64,000 bases of DNA from Burkholderia sp. Ac-20365 (GCF_017104715.1 NZ_JAAGPI010000012.1:62001-126000); one strand, 5' to 3'; shown: positions 9,566 to 18,560, counted from the first letter of the stretch. Numbers and translations are program-made. Notes: generated by a model not told the origin, from the sequence alone.

Positions 9566-10966
9566 TCAGCCGAAATGCGCGAGCAGGATCAGCGTCAGCG
9601 TCACCACGATCGCACCGCCGATACGCGTAGCAATCTGCGCGAACGGCATCAGCGTCATACGGTTCGCCGCCGTCAGGATCGCGACGTCGCCCGTACCGCC
9701 CTGGCCGCTGTGGCAGGCGTTCACGATCGCGGTGTCGATAGGGTACATCTTCAGGAAGCGTGCAACCACAAAGCCCGTACCCATCAGCGTCGCAACCGTC
9801 ACGACGATGGTCACGATATTGGCGAACGTGAACGCCGCCATCAGCTTGTCCCACGGCGTCATCGCGACGCCGATTGCGAACAGCAGCGGATACGTGACTG
9901 CCGTCGAGAAGAACTTGTAGACCACGAACGCGCCTTCCTGCAACTGCGGCGAGACGGCACGCGCGAGCTTCACCAGCACCGCGAGAAACAGCATCGCGAC
10001 CGGCGCGGGCAGACCGAACAGGTTGCGGCACATCAGGCCGAGCAGATACAGCGTGATCGCGGTGATGCCGGCGGCGGCGATATGCGTGACGTCGATATGG
10101 CCGGTGATTTCTTCTTTCACCGGGTCCATCTCATCCTGTTCGCCGACCTGCAGACGGCCTTTGCCCGTCAGATGCGGGAGGCGCTTGCCGAGCATGTCGA
10201 GCGCGCCGGACAGCACGATCGCCGTGAGGCTGCCAAGCATCACGGGCGGCAGCACCTGGGCGAACAGCTCGCCCTGCGGCAGATGCATGATTTCCGAGTA
10301 ACCGATCGACAGCGGAATCGCGCCCTCGCCAACGCCGCCCGCCATGATGGGCACCACGATATACAGCAGCGTATGGCGCACGCCGAGCCCGAACGCCGCA
10401 CCGACCGCCGTGCCGACGATGGCAGCCGCAATCGAGCCGACCGCGAGCGGCACGAAAATCTTGATGAAGCCCTGAATCAGCACGCGCCGGTCCATGCTCA
10501 AGATACTGCCGACGATGATCGACGCGATGAACAGGTACAGGAAGTTCGTCTGCTTGGTGAATTCCGTCGTCAGATTGAGGATGGGCTTCGGCAGCAGGTG
10601 ATAGAAGGTGAGCGCCGACGGCACGAAGGTCGCGCAGATCGCCGCCGCGCCGATGTTGCGCAGAATCGGCAGACGCTTGCCGAGTTCGGCGCACGTAAAG
10701 CCGAAGAAGGCGAGCACGGCAATCGCCATCGAAATTTCGCCGGGCACCTTGCCCGTCACGGCAAAGCCTGTGATGAGCGCCAGCAGGATGAAGTAGACGG
10801 GCAGCGGGATGATGCCGATCCGGTATTCCATCAGCTTCCACCAGCCTTCTGGCCAGAAGCGCGTTTTGCTGACGGGTTGCTGCGCGGGCACCGGCTGCGA
10901 CGAGCCGTGGGCGTGCGAAGTCGTTTGCAAAGCATGTCTCCTTGAATTGGATGCGTGGGGCTGCAT
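9566..10966 (-). CDS. 2-hydroxycarboxylate transporter family (CitS/MaeN-like) symporter
   Basis: Predicted inner-membrane sodium- or proton-coupled carrier for malate, citrate or a related 2-hydroxycarboxylate. The 466-residue protein has about eleven hydrophobic segments and the two re-entrant-loop signatures of the 2HCT family: GGVGEGAIPLS near the middle and CHSGQGGTGDVAIL near the C-terminus. A polar N-terminal extension of about 45 residues precedes the first membrane segment. The gene sits directly upstream of a dctB/dctD-type pair and is preceded by a strong sigma-54 promoter. This implies uptake switched on by the external substrate through that system. The exact substrate cannot be told from sequence alone. 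Confidence 0.92.
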   Translation of the reverse strand: MQPHASNSRRHALQTTSHAHGSSQPVPAQQPVSKTRFWPEGWWKLMEYRIGIIPLPVYFILLALITGFAVTGKVPGEISMAIAVLAFFGFTCAELGKRLPILRNIGAAAICATFVPSALTFYHLLPKPILNLTTEFTKQTNFLYLFIASIIVGSILSMDRRVLIQGFIKIFVPLAVGSIAAAIVGTAVGAAFGLGVRHTLLYIVVPIMAGGVGEGAIPLSIGYSEIMHLPQGELFAQVLPPVMLGSLTAIVLSGALDMLGKRLPHLTGKGRLQVGEQDEMDPVKEEITGHIDVTHIAAAGITAITLYLLGLMCRNLFGLPAPVAMLFLAVLVKLARAVSPQLQEGAFVVYKFFSTAVTYPLLFAIGVAMTPWDKLMAAFTFANIVTIVVTVATLMGTGFVVARFLKMYPIDTAIVNACHSGQGGTGDVAILTAANRMTLMPFAQIATRIGGAIVVTLTLILLAHFG

Positions 10967-11005
10967 CGCTTGTCTTTGGCCGGGTGGCCAGTGGACGCCT
11001 ATAGC

Positions 11006-11020
11006 GCAAGGGGCATGCCA
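11006..11020 (-). promoter_or_regulatory. sigma-54 (-24/-12) promoter of the transporter gene
   Basis: Read on the minus strand the sequence is TGGCATG-CCCC-TTGC, matching TGGCACG-N4-TTGC at 10 of 11 fixed positions with the exact spacing. It would place the transcription start about 25-30 bases before the ATG at 10966. A sigma-54 activator (DctD-like) is encoded next door. Confidence 0.85.
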
Positions 11021-11080
11021 ATTTTTCGGCCTTCAACGAATTATCTAAAACGTTGATTTTTATGGACTTTTATCCGGACA

Positions 11081-11139
11081 CGGAAATTCAGTTCCGAGAC
11101 TTCAGAATCGACCCCGGAGACCAGGCTGAGATTTCAGCC
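11081..11139. promoter_or_regulatory. dyads upstream of the sigma-54 promoter, candidate activator sites
   Basis: Two perfect inverted repeats lie 60-120 bases upstream of the -24 element: CGGAA-N6-TTCCG at 11081-11096 and GGCTGA-N4-TCAGCC at 11124-11139. Position suits an enhancer for the DctD-like activator. The second dyad is also close to the divergent hypothetical gene and could serve that one instead. Function is inferred only. Confidence 0.4.
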
Positions 11140-11178
11140 ATTCGCTAGAATCGTTGGATGACTCGATTGGGGAAAACC

Positions 11179-11610
11179 ATGCAGGACACATGGCAGTTCC
11201 AGATCAGGATCACCGTTTCGGACGAACGGGCGGCCGCATTGCGCGCCGATCCCGCTGCGCAGTCTTATGCGCCGCTGCACGATGTGCTGAGCCAGCATCG
11301 CGCGACACTGACATGCCAGTTCGATGCGTTTGCCGGATACGTGAAGGAAGCGGAAGAAGTCGGGATTGCGGCGTATCCGCTTTACGAGTGGACGCGGCAG
11401 ACCATCGAGAATCCCGAGAAGAAGGCGAAGTATCTGCGTTCATTCACCGTCTACGTGGACGGCGAGCAGATTTACGCGAAAGAGACGGCAGACTCGCTCG
11501 AGGCCGCGCTTGAATCGCTGGCGCTGGATAGCGCGTCGGGCATCGAGCGCGTGTTCAAGTACGACACCAATCCCGCCAATAACCCGCAGCCGCCTCGTTC
11601 GGGTGGCTGA
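11179..11610 (+). CDS. conserved hypothetical protein
   Basis: I do not recognise a functional family. The protein has 143 residues, is acidic and soluble, and has no signal peptide or membrane segment. It has alternating strand-like and helical stretches (FQIRITVSDE at the start, SFTVYVDGEQIYAKE in the middle, then a helical EAALESLAL) and a polar tail ending PQPPRSGG. I chose the ATG at 11179, which has GGGGA at proper spacing, over the ATG at 11158. It is convergent with ohr, with a shared hairpin between the ends. Its gene is divergent from the 2HCT transporter and could share the dyads in that gap. Confidence 0.7.
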   Translation: MQDTWQFQIRITVSDERAAALRADPAAQSYAPLHDVLSQHRATLTCQFDAFAGYVKEAEEVGIAAYPLYEWTRQTIENPEKKAKYLRSFTVYVDGEQIYAKETADSLEAALESLALDSASGIERVFKYDTNPANNPQPPRSGG

Positions 11611-11619
11611 ACAGGATAA

Positions 11620-11661
11620 CCGGCTCGCCGCGCCCTCAACTGAAGGACACTGGCGAGCCGG
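11620..11661. terminator. bidirectional hairpin between convergent genes
   Basis: A perfect 10-base stem, CCGGCTCGCC at 11620-11629 and GGCGAGCCGG at 11652-11661, lies between the stops of the hypothetical gene and ohr. There is no T run on either side, so termination would be imperfect or protein-assisted. Confidence 0.5.
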
Positions 11662-11678
11662 CTACCGCCGCGCGCACC

Positions 11679-12095
11679 TCAAACCAGCGCGATTTCAACG
11701 TCGATATTGCCGCGCGTCGCTTTCGAATACGGACACGTTTGATGCGCCGTATCGACGATCTTCTGTGCGACGTCGGCGCTCACGCCCGGCAGGCTCACGT
11801 TCAGACGTGCCTGCAGGAAGTAGCCGCCCTCACCCGTGCCAAGGTCGACTTCGGCATTCACCGCCGTCTCGACGGGCAGCGCCACTTTCAGTTCGCGCGC
11901 GGCCAGTCCCATTGCGCCGATAAAACACGCTGACCAGCCTGCCGCGAACAGTTGCTCGGGGTTCGTGCCCTTGCCGTTCGATCCCGGCGGCGAGAGCTGG
12001 ATATCCAGACGGCCGTCGGAGCTACGCGCCGCGCCTTCGCGGCCGCCTGTGGTTTGCGTCTTGCCCGTGTACAGGACGTTGTCGATCTTTGCCAT
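11679..12095 (-). CDS. ohr: organic hydroperoxide resistance protein, OsmC/Ohr family
   Basis: Thiol peroxidase that reduces organic and fatty-acid hydroperoxides, normally using lipoyl-bearing proteins as reductant. The 138-residue length is typical of Ohr. Both catalytic cysteines are present: Cys57 in GWSACFIGA and Cys121 in TCPYSKAT. The conserved Arg19 and the Glu of PEQLF (47) are also present. The N-terminal LYTGKTQTTGGREG is the Ohr rather than the OsmC type. It lies 24 bases downstream of a small secreted-protein gene on the same strand, so both appear to be one transcript. The cognate repressor gene ohrR lies about 1.3 kb away behind repeat element A. Confidence 0.97.
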   Translation of the reverse strand: MAKIDNVLYTGKTQTTGGREGAARSSDGRLDIQLSPPGSNGKGTNPEQLFAAGWSACFIGAMGLAARELKVALPVETAVNAEVDLGTGEGGYFLQARLNVSLPGVSADVAQKIVDTAHQTCPYSKATRGNIDVEIALV

Positions 12096-12119
12096 CTTGC
12101 GCTCTCCTCTGATCGCGGC

Positions 12120-12389
12120 TTAGTGATGTTTGAAGGTGGACACGCTGAACTCGCCCGAAATCGTGCGATGCCCCGATTCGACGGTCTGGGTGGCGACGCC
12201 GCCCATGTCGTCATTGATGGCCGCGTTGCGGCTTGCTTCAGCGACGATGGCACTCGGGCCTTGTTGTGATACCGGTGCGCCTTGCGTCGGGTTGTAGTGC
12301 GGTGCGGGGCCGTAGCCACTTGCGAAGGCCGTCGACGACGCGGCGATGGTAAGGGCAAACAGGACTGCAGCTTTGAAGGACTTTTGCAT
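12120..12389 (-). CDS. small secreted protein co-transcribed with ohr
   Basis: An 89-residue protein with a clear Sec signal peptide (MQKSFKAAVLFALTIAASS, likely cleavage after AFA near residue 23) and a mature part of about 65 residues rich in Ala, Gly, Ser and Gln, ending FKHH. There are no cysteines in the mature part and I recognise no domain. The start ATG at 12389 is the only one giving a signal peptide; longer in-frame readings upstream would run through the promoter. The gene lies between a strong promoter carrying the TGCGATT motif and ohr, so it is probably peroxide-induced. The periplasmic location next to Ohr is unusual; function is unknown. Confidence 0.75.
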   Translation of the reverse strand: MQKSFKAAVLFALTIAASSTAFASGYGPAPHYNPTQGAPVSQQGPSAIVAEASRNAAINDDMGGVATQTVESGHRTISGEFSVSTFKHH

Positions 12390-12465
12390 GGTGAACTCCG
12401 TTAGGTGAAGGGTGAAATCTTTTCGCGAGCGAACTGTTTTGGGTGTCGCCTGGTTTTGATCTTGT

Positions 12466-12540
12466 GCGATTGCATCGCGTACGACGTATTCTACGTTTTT
12501 AGGTTTTTGTGTCAAGTGCGATTTGATCGTGTGCGATTTG
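12466..12540 (-). promoter_or_regulatory. sigma-70 promoter of the ohr operon with flanking TGCGATT operator repeats
   Basis: Minus strand: a perfect -35 TTGACA (12515-12510) and -10 TAGAAT (12493-12488), 16 bases apart. On the plus strand the motif TGCGATT occurs three times around it: TGCGATTTGATCG at 12517-12529, TGCGATTTG at 12532-12540, and inside the palindrome GCGATTGCATCGC at 12466-12478. The same motif sits in the ohrR promoter, so OhrR binding is the likely reading. Confidence 0.7.
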
Positions 12541-12627
12541 TTTTGTGAAACAGTGTGTTTGGTTTTTTTGATGGGGTTTGGGGTTGGTGGGCTTTTGGGG
12601 CCCCTGTGCGGGGCGGCACTTTGGGTT

Positions 12628-13353
12628 GTCTTGCGACGCTGGTTTGGTTTGCTCGTGTTTTTGATGGCATCCGCGTTGGCGCCTTCGCGGCGCAAGCGTT
12701 GCCCCTGTGCGGGGCGGCACTTACTTTCTTTGCCGCCGCAAAGAAAGTAAGCAAAGAAAGCGGGCTAACACCGCCAATTCTTCACCACTGCCTGAGGGCC
12801 CCCAACGGTTCTTATCCTTCAAACGGCAACCGCTCCGTTAAATGCCTGTTGCCAACGCTTCGAACAAGCGCCTCACCCGCTTCAAGCACCCATAGCGCAG
12901 CCAGTGGCAGCGAATGGTTACAGCCGCCCAGGTGGCAAACTGTGTGTAGGTCGTAGTGCTTCACGCCTCGGCGCTCTTACGACACCGCTCGTGGTTTTCA
13001 GTCCGGAGTGATGCGTGTACGCCGCGAACTCCGACACACAGTTTGCCGCTATAGAACGTGGGCGATTTGATGGCGCGCGTGGCGACGCGGGAATGTGAAG
13101 CAGGTTAGGCGCTCAATAAGAGCGTTGGCAGCGTGCATGGAGAAGAACGTTGCCGCGAACAGGACGGGGCCGTTGGGAGCCCGTGGGCGAAGGTCAAGAA
13201 TTGGCGGTGTGAGCGGCTTTCTTTTGCCTACTTTTCTTTGCCGCGGCAAAGAAAAGTAGGTGCCGCCCCGCACAGGGGCAACGCGTGAAGCAGGCAAGAC
13301 AAATCGCGGATGCCAGTGACAAACACAAGCAAACCACACCAGCGTCGCAAGAC
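12628..13353. repeat. repeat element A: ~0.73-kb composite palindromic non-coding element
   Basis: The ends are exact 15-base inverted repeats, GTCTTGCGACGCTGG at 12628 and CCAGCGTCGCAAGAC ending at 13353. Each arm then holds a TGGCATCCGCG box, a GCCCCTGTGCGGGGCGGCAC box and a giant hairpin. The left hairpin is a 14-base stem with a 4-base loop at 12720-12751; the right one is a perfect 34-base palindrome at 13227-13260. The core has a nested inverted repeat, GGCAAACTGTGTG at 12934-12946 and its complement at 13035-13047. Short reading frames over the boxes are accidental. The element separates ohrR from the ohr operon. A decayed extra arm lies outside each end (about 12599-12627 and 13380-13440). 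Confidence 0.85.
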
Positions 13354-13441
13354 AAACCAGAGCAACGCGCACGTACAACGAAAACATCACACGGATGCCA
13401 GTAACAACAAAAGCAAACCAAACCCAGCGCCGCAGGCACGC

Positions 13442-13903
13442 TTACTCTTGCTCACTAACAGCCTTAATCAAATTATTCCGCAACGTAACTATCCCCTTCT
13501 GCATCTTTGCAAACTCATCAGCCCCAAGCCCGCATGCCTCGACCAGATCCATGCCGAAGGCCTTTTCACGCAGCTTGCGACCAGCCTTGGTCAGGCTGAC
13601 CCGCACCTGCCGCTCGTCCTCAGGATCGCGCTGGCGCTCCAGATACCCCATCGCCTCGAGCTTCTTCAAAATCGGCGTCAGCGTGTTCGACTCGAGAAAC
13701 AGCTTTTCGCCCAGACTGCTCACCGTCTGGTTGTCCTCTTCCCACAGCGCAATCACCGTGATGTATTGCGTATACGTCAGCCCCAGTTCCTCGAGAATCG
13801 GCTTGTAAGCCTTGCCGAACGCGAGATTCGCCGAATAAACGGCAAAGCACAGGAAGTCGGCGAGCTTCGGGTTCGTGTCTTCTGCCTTGGCGGTGGTCTT
13901 CAT
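13442..13903 (-). CDS. ohrR: MarR-family organic peroxide sensor/repressor
   Basis: Cysteine-based repressor that releases DNA when oxidised by organic peroxides. I chose the ATG at 13903 (GAGGA upstream), giving MKTTAKAEDTNPKLADFLCF, so the reactive cysteine is Cys19 within the OhrR signature LCFAVYSANLA. The winged helix-turn-helix follows (LTYTQYITVIALWEEDNQTVSSLGEKLF, then DPEDERQVRVSLT for the wing). No second conserved cysteine was noticed near the C-terminus, which suggests the one-cysteine type. The promoter carries a perfect TATAAT and a CGATTTAATCG palindrome. Its last codons change towards G/T-rich usage as they approach element A. Confidence 0.92.
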   Translation of the reverse strand: MKTTAKAEDTNPKLADFLCFAVYSANLAFGKAYKPILEELGLTYTQYITVIALWEEDNQTVSSLGEKLFLESNTLTPILKKLEAMGYLERQRDPEDERQVRVSLTKAGRKLREKAFGMDLVEACGLGADEFAKMQKGIVTLRNNLIKAVSEQE

Positions 13904-13921
13904 TTGCGTCCTCGTCAGCAC

Positions 13922-13972
13922 GAGACAAATGTCTCTATGAGGACGCATTATACATCGTGTGCGATTTAATCG
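13922..13972 (-). promoter_or_regulatory. ohrR promoter with autoregulatory operator
   Basis: Minus strand -10 is TATAAT (13952-13947). A near-perfect palindrome CGATTTAATCG at 13962-13972, preceded by TG to give the TGCGATT motif, fills the spacer just upstream of the -10. A second perfect dyad, GAGAC-AAAT-GTCTC at 13922-13935, lies just past the expected start of transcription. Confidence 0.7.
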
Positions 13973-14020
13973 GAAATGCTTGACATTACAGGCGGGTTAC
14001 GGGCAGGACGCTCCGTCGTT

Positions 14021-17000
14021 TCAGTACACGTCCCGCACGTAGCGCCGGTTCTTCGCCATCGCGCCGACATACTCCTCGGCGCGCTCCGCGCTCATCCCGC
14101 CATGCTGTGCAACGACATCCCTCAACGCGGCATCGACGTCTTTCGCCATCCGGCTCGCGTCGCCGCATACGTAAAAATGCGCGCCTTCGTCGAGCCACGA
14201 CCACAGTTGCGCGCCCTGCTCGCGCATCCGGTCCTGCACGTAGACCTTGTCGGCCTGATCGCGCGAGAACGCCAGATCGAGGCGCGTCAGCAGCCCGCTT
14301 TGCTGCATGCCTTCCAGTTCCTCGCGGTAATAAAAGTCCGTCGCTGCGTGCTGTTCGCCGAAAAAGAGCCAGTTGCGGCCCTTCGCGCCCCGCGCGTCAC
14401 GCTCGTGCAGGAAGCCGCGGAACGGCGCGACACCCGTGCCGGGACCGACCATGATCATCGGCGTGTCGCCGCTGCGCGGCGGGCGGAAATGCGCAGACTT
14501 CTGCACGAAGACGGGCACGCTGACGTCACGCGCGCGGTCCGCGAGGAACGTCGACGACACGCCTTTACGGTTACGCCTGCCGTTGTTGTAACGCACGGCA
14601 GCAACCGTCAGGTGCACTTCGCCTTCGTGTGCCTTCGGGCTCGACGCGATCGAATAGAGACGCGGCTGCAAACGCTTGAGTACGCCGAGCAATTCGCTTG
14701 CGGAAAGATCGGCGGGAAACTCGTGCAGCACGTCGGCGAGTTGCTGGCCCCACAGCCATTGCTTCAGATCGGCTTTGCGCTCATCCGAGAGCAGCTTCAC
14801 GAGCGCATCGTTGCGGCTGCGCGAGGCGATCAGTTGCAGCGCTTCCATGCTGGGCCGCGCGATTTCGTAGTGACGTGCGAGCGCTTCAGCGATCCGCATA
14901 TCGCCGACACCCGCCACGTGTACCGCTGCATCCGCTTTCACGCCCGACAGATCGATCAGTTCGTCGACCAGTTCGGGGCAGTTTTTCGGCCACACGCCGA
15001 GCGCATCGCCTGCTTCGTATTCGAGGTTCGATTCGCCGATCGCGAGCGAGAAGTAGCGCGTGTCCTTCGAACCATTGCGGTTCAGGCGCAGATTCTCGAC
15101 GAGCCGCGATTGCGCAGGGCTCGTCTTCGACGGCGTCGCGCCGGGCAGCACAGCGGGAATCACGCCTTGCGCGGGCACTTCATGGAGCGATGCATCGTCG
15201 GCCTTGATCTTCGCGATCACAGCTTCGAGCCACTTGTCGGCGGCCGGCTGAAAATCCGTGTCGCAATCGACACGCGGATTCAAACGCTTCGCGCCCAGTT
15301 CCGAGAAGCGCGCATCGAGCTTGCGGCCGTGGCCGCAGAACTGGTCGTAGCTGGGATCGCCGAACCCGAGCACCGCGTATTGCTGGTCGGCGAGGCGCGG
15401 CGCGCTGTCGGCCTGCAATGCGTTCCAGAAGCTCTGGCCGTTATCGGGTGCATCGCCGTCACCGAACGTGCTCGTCATCAGCAGCACATAGCGATGCTGC
15501 GCCAGCGCGGCAATCGGAAAGTCCGCCATGCACGACATGCGGATTTCGAAGCCGCACTCCATCAGCTGCGTCGCGTATTGCTCGCTCAGCGATTCGATGT
15601 TGCCTGTCTGCGATGCCCACAGCAGCGCAACCTTGGGGCGCGGATGCGCGATGCGCACGGCCGACACGTTATCCGCTGCCGGTATCAAAGCCGCCACCGG
15701 CTCCGGCTCGGCGCGGCTGAACATACCCGCAAGCACGCCATCGAACCAAAGCCGCGTATTCACCGGTAGCGGCGCATTCGCGGGCAAGGTCGGCACACCG
15801 CGCGCCTCGCCCTGCGACGAACGCAAGCCGCTGACAAAACCCGCCATATAGAGCCGCGCTGCGTCGTCCAGCGTCGGCGCGGGTGTGTCGGTAAGGCCGA
15901 GCATGGCGGCAAGAGCGTCGATACGTGACATATCCAGTTCCTGTTGCGGACGAACCATCGCGACGGGTGCATCGGCCGCGACTTCGGGTGCTGCTTCGGT
16001 TTCGCGCGGCGGCGCTTCCACCACGTCGGCTTCGACGCGCGTCAGCGCCACTGCGCAGAATTTCAGCTCGGGCTGCTGCGAGATTGCGTCGATTGCATCG
16101 CTTGTCACCGCGTTGATGCACAGATCGTCGCCGTACACGTCGTTCCAGTGCATCGGCGCAAAGGCATTGCCGGGGCGCACGCGCTCGGTGACGACGGCAG
16201 GCAGCACCGCGCGGCCACGGCGCGAGCGAATCTCGACCCGATCCTTGTCACGCACGCCAAGCGATGCTGCGTCTTCCGGATGCAATTCGACGAACGGCGA
16301 CGGGTTCAGCTTGTTGAGCATCGGCACCTTGCCCGTCTTGGTCATCGTGTGCCATTGATGCTGCAAACGGCCCGTGTTCAGCACGATCGGGAATTCCGCG
16401 CCGGGCATTTCGGCGGGATCGACATGCGGACGCGCGAAGAACATCGCCTTGCCGCTCGCGGTCGGAAACACGAGCGCCGGGCGCGTGCCGTCGGGCAGCA
16501 CTTTCAGGGTCTGGCTGACGCCATCGTTGATATAGCGCAGCGGATTTCGGTCCGATGCGGCATCGGGCGCACACGGCCATTGCAACGACGTATCGCGCAG
16601 CCGCGCGTGACTCGCGCCGCGCAGGTCATAGCCCGTTTTCGGATTCGACACGCGCGCGATTTCATCGAACACCTCAGCCGCCGATGCATACGTGAACGCA
16701 TCCGCGAAGCCCATCTCGCACGCGACGCGCGCGATGATCTGCCAGTCGGCGAGCGCGGCGCCGGGCGGATCGATCGCCTTTTGCATCAGCGTCATGTTGC
16801 GCTCGGAGTTGATCATCACGCCTTCGGCTTCCGCCCACAGCGCGCCGGGCAGCAACACATCCGCGTAACGATTGGTCTCCGTGTCGAGGAACGCGTCCTG
16901 CGTGATGACGAGTTCGGCAGCCTGCAAACCGGCAATCACGTTCTGCCGGTTCGCGACGCTCGCCACCGGGTTCGTGCAGATGATCCAGCACGCCTTGATA

Positions 17001-18181
17001 TCGCCCGCCGCCATGCGCGAGAACATGTCGACGGTGCCCGTACCAAGCTTCGTCGTGAGCGTGCCGCGCGGCACTTCCCACAGGTCTTCGATAAATGCAC
17101 GGTCTTCTTCGACCAGCACCGAGCGCTGCCCCGGCAGACCCGGACCCATATAGCCCATCTCGCGCCCGCCCATCGCATTGGGCTGACCCGTCAGCGAAAA
17201 CGGGCCGCTGCCGGGACGGCAGATCGTGCCCGTCGCCAGATGCAGGTTGCAGATCGCATTCGTGTTCCAGGTGCCGTGCGTGCTCTGGTTCAGGCCCATC
17301 GTCCAGCAGCTGATCCATTCGGGCGCTTCGCCGATCCACTGCGCGGCCTTGCGAATGTCGGCTTCGGGAATGCCGGTGATCGCAGCCACTTTCTCAGGCG
17401 TGTAGTCGTCGAGAAAGGCGGGCATCGCGTCCCAGCCTTCCGTGAACTGCGCGATGAATTGCGGGTCCGTATGCCCGCTCTTGTGCAGCAGATGCAGCAG
17501 GCCATTGAGCAGCGCGAGATCAGTGCCCGGATTGATCTGCATGAACAGATTCGCCTTGTCCGCCGTCGTATTGCGGCGTGGATCGACAACGATCAGCTTC
17601 GCGCCCGCTTTCACGCGATCCATCATGCGCAGGAACAGGATGGGATGACAGTCGGCCATATTCGCGCCGATCACGAAGAACAGATTGGCCTTGTCGAAAT
17701 CCTGATACGAACCAGGCGGGCCGTCCGCACCCAGCGAGAGCTTGTAGCCACTGCCTGCGCTCGCCATGCACAGCCGCGAATTCGACTCGATGTTGTTCGT
17801 GCCGATGAAGCCTTTCGCGAGCTTGTTGACGAGATACTGCGCTTCAATCGACATCTGCCCCGACACGTAAAACGACAGCGCATCGGGGCCATGCTCATCG
17901 AGAATCGCGCGCAGACGGCGTGCGGTGTCGGGAATCGCAAGATCGACGGAAACGGGAATCGGATCGGCGTCGCGCGTGCGCCGCTCGAACGCGCTTTCAA
18001 GGCGGCCCGACTTGCGCAGCGCGACGTGCGCCGATTGCCCTTTCGTGCAGAGACGTCCGTAATTGGTCGGATGGTCCTTGTCGCCGGAAATCTTGACGAC
18101 CTGTCCGTCCTCAACCTGCAGCACCATCCCGCAACCCACGCCGCAGTAAGGACAAACCGTCTTGATGTTCTCGCACGCCAT
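14021..18181 (-). CDS. nasA: assimilatory nitrate reductase fused to a CysJ-type flavoprotein reductase
   Basis: One 1386-residue polypeptide that should reduce nitrate to nitrite with electrons drawn directly from NADPH. Residues 1 to about 730 are the molybdopterin-guanine-dinucleotide enzyme, with the [4Fe-4S] ligands Cys10, Cys13, Cys17 and Cys45. A linker of about 100 residues follows. From about residue 848 there is a flavodoxin-like FMN domain ([12 protein letters not shown]), then an FAD-binding domain (RLYSIASSP) and an NADP-binding domain ([13 protein letters not shown]) to the end. The C-terminal half is like the CysJ subunit of sulfite reductase. It is the last gene of narK-nirB-nirD-nasA, 31 bases after nirD. 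Such fusions are known in Burkholderiaceae. Confidence 0.95.
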   Translation of the reverse strand: MACENIKTVCPYCGVGCGMVLQVEDGQVVKISGDKDHPTNYGRLCTKGQSAHVALRKSGRLESAFERRTRDADPIPVSVDLAIPDTARRLRAILDEHGPDALSFYVSGQMSIEAQYLVNKLAKGFIGTNNIESNSRLCMASAGSGYKLSLGADGPPGSYQDFDKANLFFVIGANMADCHPILFLRMMDRVKAGAKLIVVDPRRNTTADKANLFMQINPGTDLALLNGLLHLLHKSGHTDPQFIAQFTEGWDAMPAFLDDYTPEKVAAITGIPEADIRKAAQWIGEAPEWISCWTMGLNQSTHGTWNTNAICNLHLATGTICRPGSGPFSLTGQPNAMGGREMGYMGPGLPGQRSVLVEEDRAFIEDLWEVPRGTLTTKLGTGTVDMFSRMAAGDIKACWIICTNPVASVANRQNVIAGLQAAELVITQDAFLDTETNRYADVLLPGALWAEAEGVMINSERNMTLMQKAIDPPGAALADWQIIARVACEMGFADAFTYASAAEVFDEIARVSNPKTGYDLRGASHARLRDTSLQWPCAPDAASDRNPLRYINDGVSQTLKVLPDGTRPALVFPTASGKAMFFARPHVDPAEMPGAEFPIVLNTGRLQHQWHTMTKTGKVPMLNKLNPSPFVELHPEDAASLGVRDKDRVEIRSRRGRAVLPAVVTERVRPGNAFAPMHWNDVYGDDLCINAVTSDAIDAISQQPELKFCAVALTRVEADVVEAPPRETEAAPEVAADAPVAMVRPQQELDMSRIDALAAMLGLTDTPAPTLDDAARLYMAGFVSGLRSSQGEARGVPTLPANAPLPVNTRLWFDGVLAGMFSRAEPEPVAALIPAADNVSAVRIAHPRPKVALLWASQTGNIESLSEQYATQLMECGFEIRMSCMADFPIAALAQHRYVLLMTSTFGDGDAPDNGQSFWNALQADSAPRLADQQYAVLGFGDPSYDQFCGHGRKLDARFSELGAKRLNPRVDCDTDFQPAADKWLEAVIAKIKADDASLHEVPAQGVIPAVLPGATPSKTSPAQSRLVENLRLNRNGSKDTRYFSLAIGESNLEYEAGDALGVWPKNCPELVDELIDLSGVKADAAVHVAGVGDMRIAEALARHYEIARPSMEALQLIASRSRNDALVKLLSDERKADLKQWLWGQQLADVLHEFPADLSASELLGVLKRLQPRLYSIASSPKAHEGEVHLTVAAVRYNNGRRNRKGVSSTFLADRARDVSVPVFVQKSAHFRPPRSGDTPMIMVGPGTGVAPFRGFLHERDARGAKGRNWLFFGEQHAATDFYYREELEGMQQSGLLTRLDLAFSRDQADKVYVQDRMREQGAQLWSWLDEGAHFYVCGDASRMAKDVDAALRDVVAQHGGMSAERAEEYVGAMAKNRRYVRDVY

Positions 18182-18212
18182 TGCAGGGATCCGTTAGTCG
18201 CTCATATCCGTG

Positions 18213-18560
18213 TTACGCCGATACCCATACGTGCCCGTCTTCGACACGCGTCGCAAACGCGCTGACGGACTTGTCGGGCGCTTCGAGGCATTCGCCCGTG
18301 CGCAGATCGAAATGCTGCTTGTAGATCGGCGACGCGACGACGACGCGCTCGCCAAGGCTGCCGATCAATCCACGCGAGAGCACAGCCGCCTGCGAGTTGG
18401 GATCGAAGTTGTCGATCGCAAACACGCCGCCGCGTTCGCCTTCGATCCGAAACACCGCCACCTGCTCGCCGTTGACGAGCGCGCACACGCCCGTGTTCGG
18501 CACGATATCGTCGAGCGCGCAGATGGAAGTCCAGCTGGTCGGCAGACGGTCGTTGTTCAT
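18213..18560 (-). CDS. nirD: nitrite reductase (NADH) small subunit
   Basis: A 115-residue protein with the Rieske-like fold of NirD, which pairs with NirB for reduction of nitrite to ammonium. Motifs GVCALVNGEQVAVF, VFAIDNFDPNSQAAVLSRG and SPIYKQHFDLRTGECLE are typical. The CxH metal ligands of true Rieske proteins are absent, as usual in NirD. It lies 45 bases downstream of nirB and 31 bases upstream of the nitrate reductase gene on the same strand. Cytoplasmic. Confidence 0.96.
   Translation of the reverse strand: MNNDRLPTSWTSICALDDIVPNTGVCALVNGEQVAVFRIEGERGGVFAIDNFDPNSQAAVLSRGLIGSLGERVVVASPIYKQHFDLRTGECLEAPDKSVSAFATRVEDGHVWVSA

Noticed and set aside
12628-13353. Insertion sequence or transposon
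   Set aside because: Inverted ends are present but there is no transposase frame, and I could not see a clear target-site duplication. Retained only as a MITE-like possibility.
12499-13439. Apparent small proteins in repeat element A with box-encoded words such as PRTGAT, CAGRHLL and FAAAKK
   Set aside because: The same words appear in several frames and on both strands in elements B and C because they are translations of the palindromic boxes. No start signals or protein-level conservation pattern supports them.
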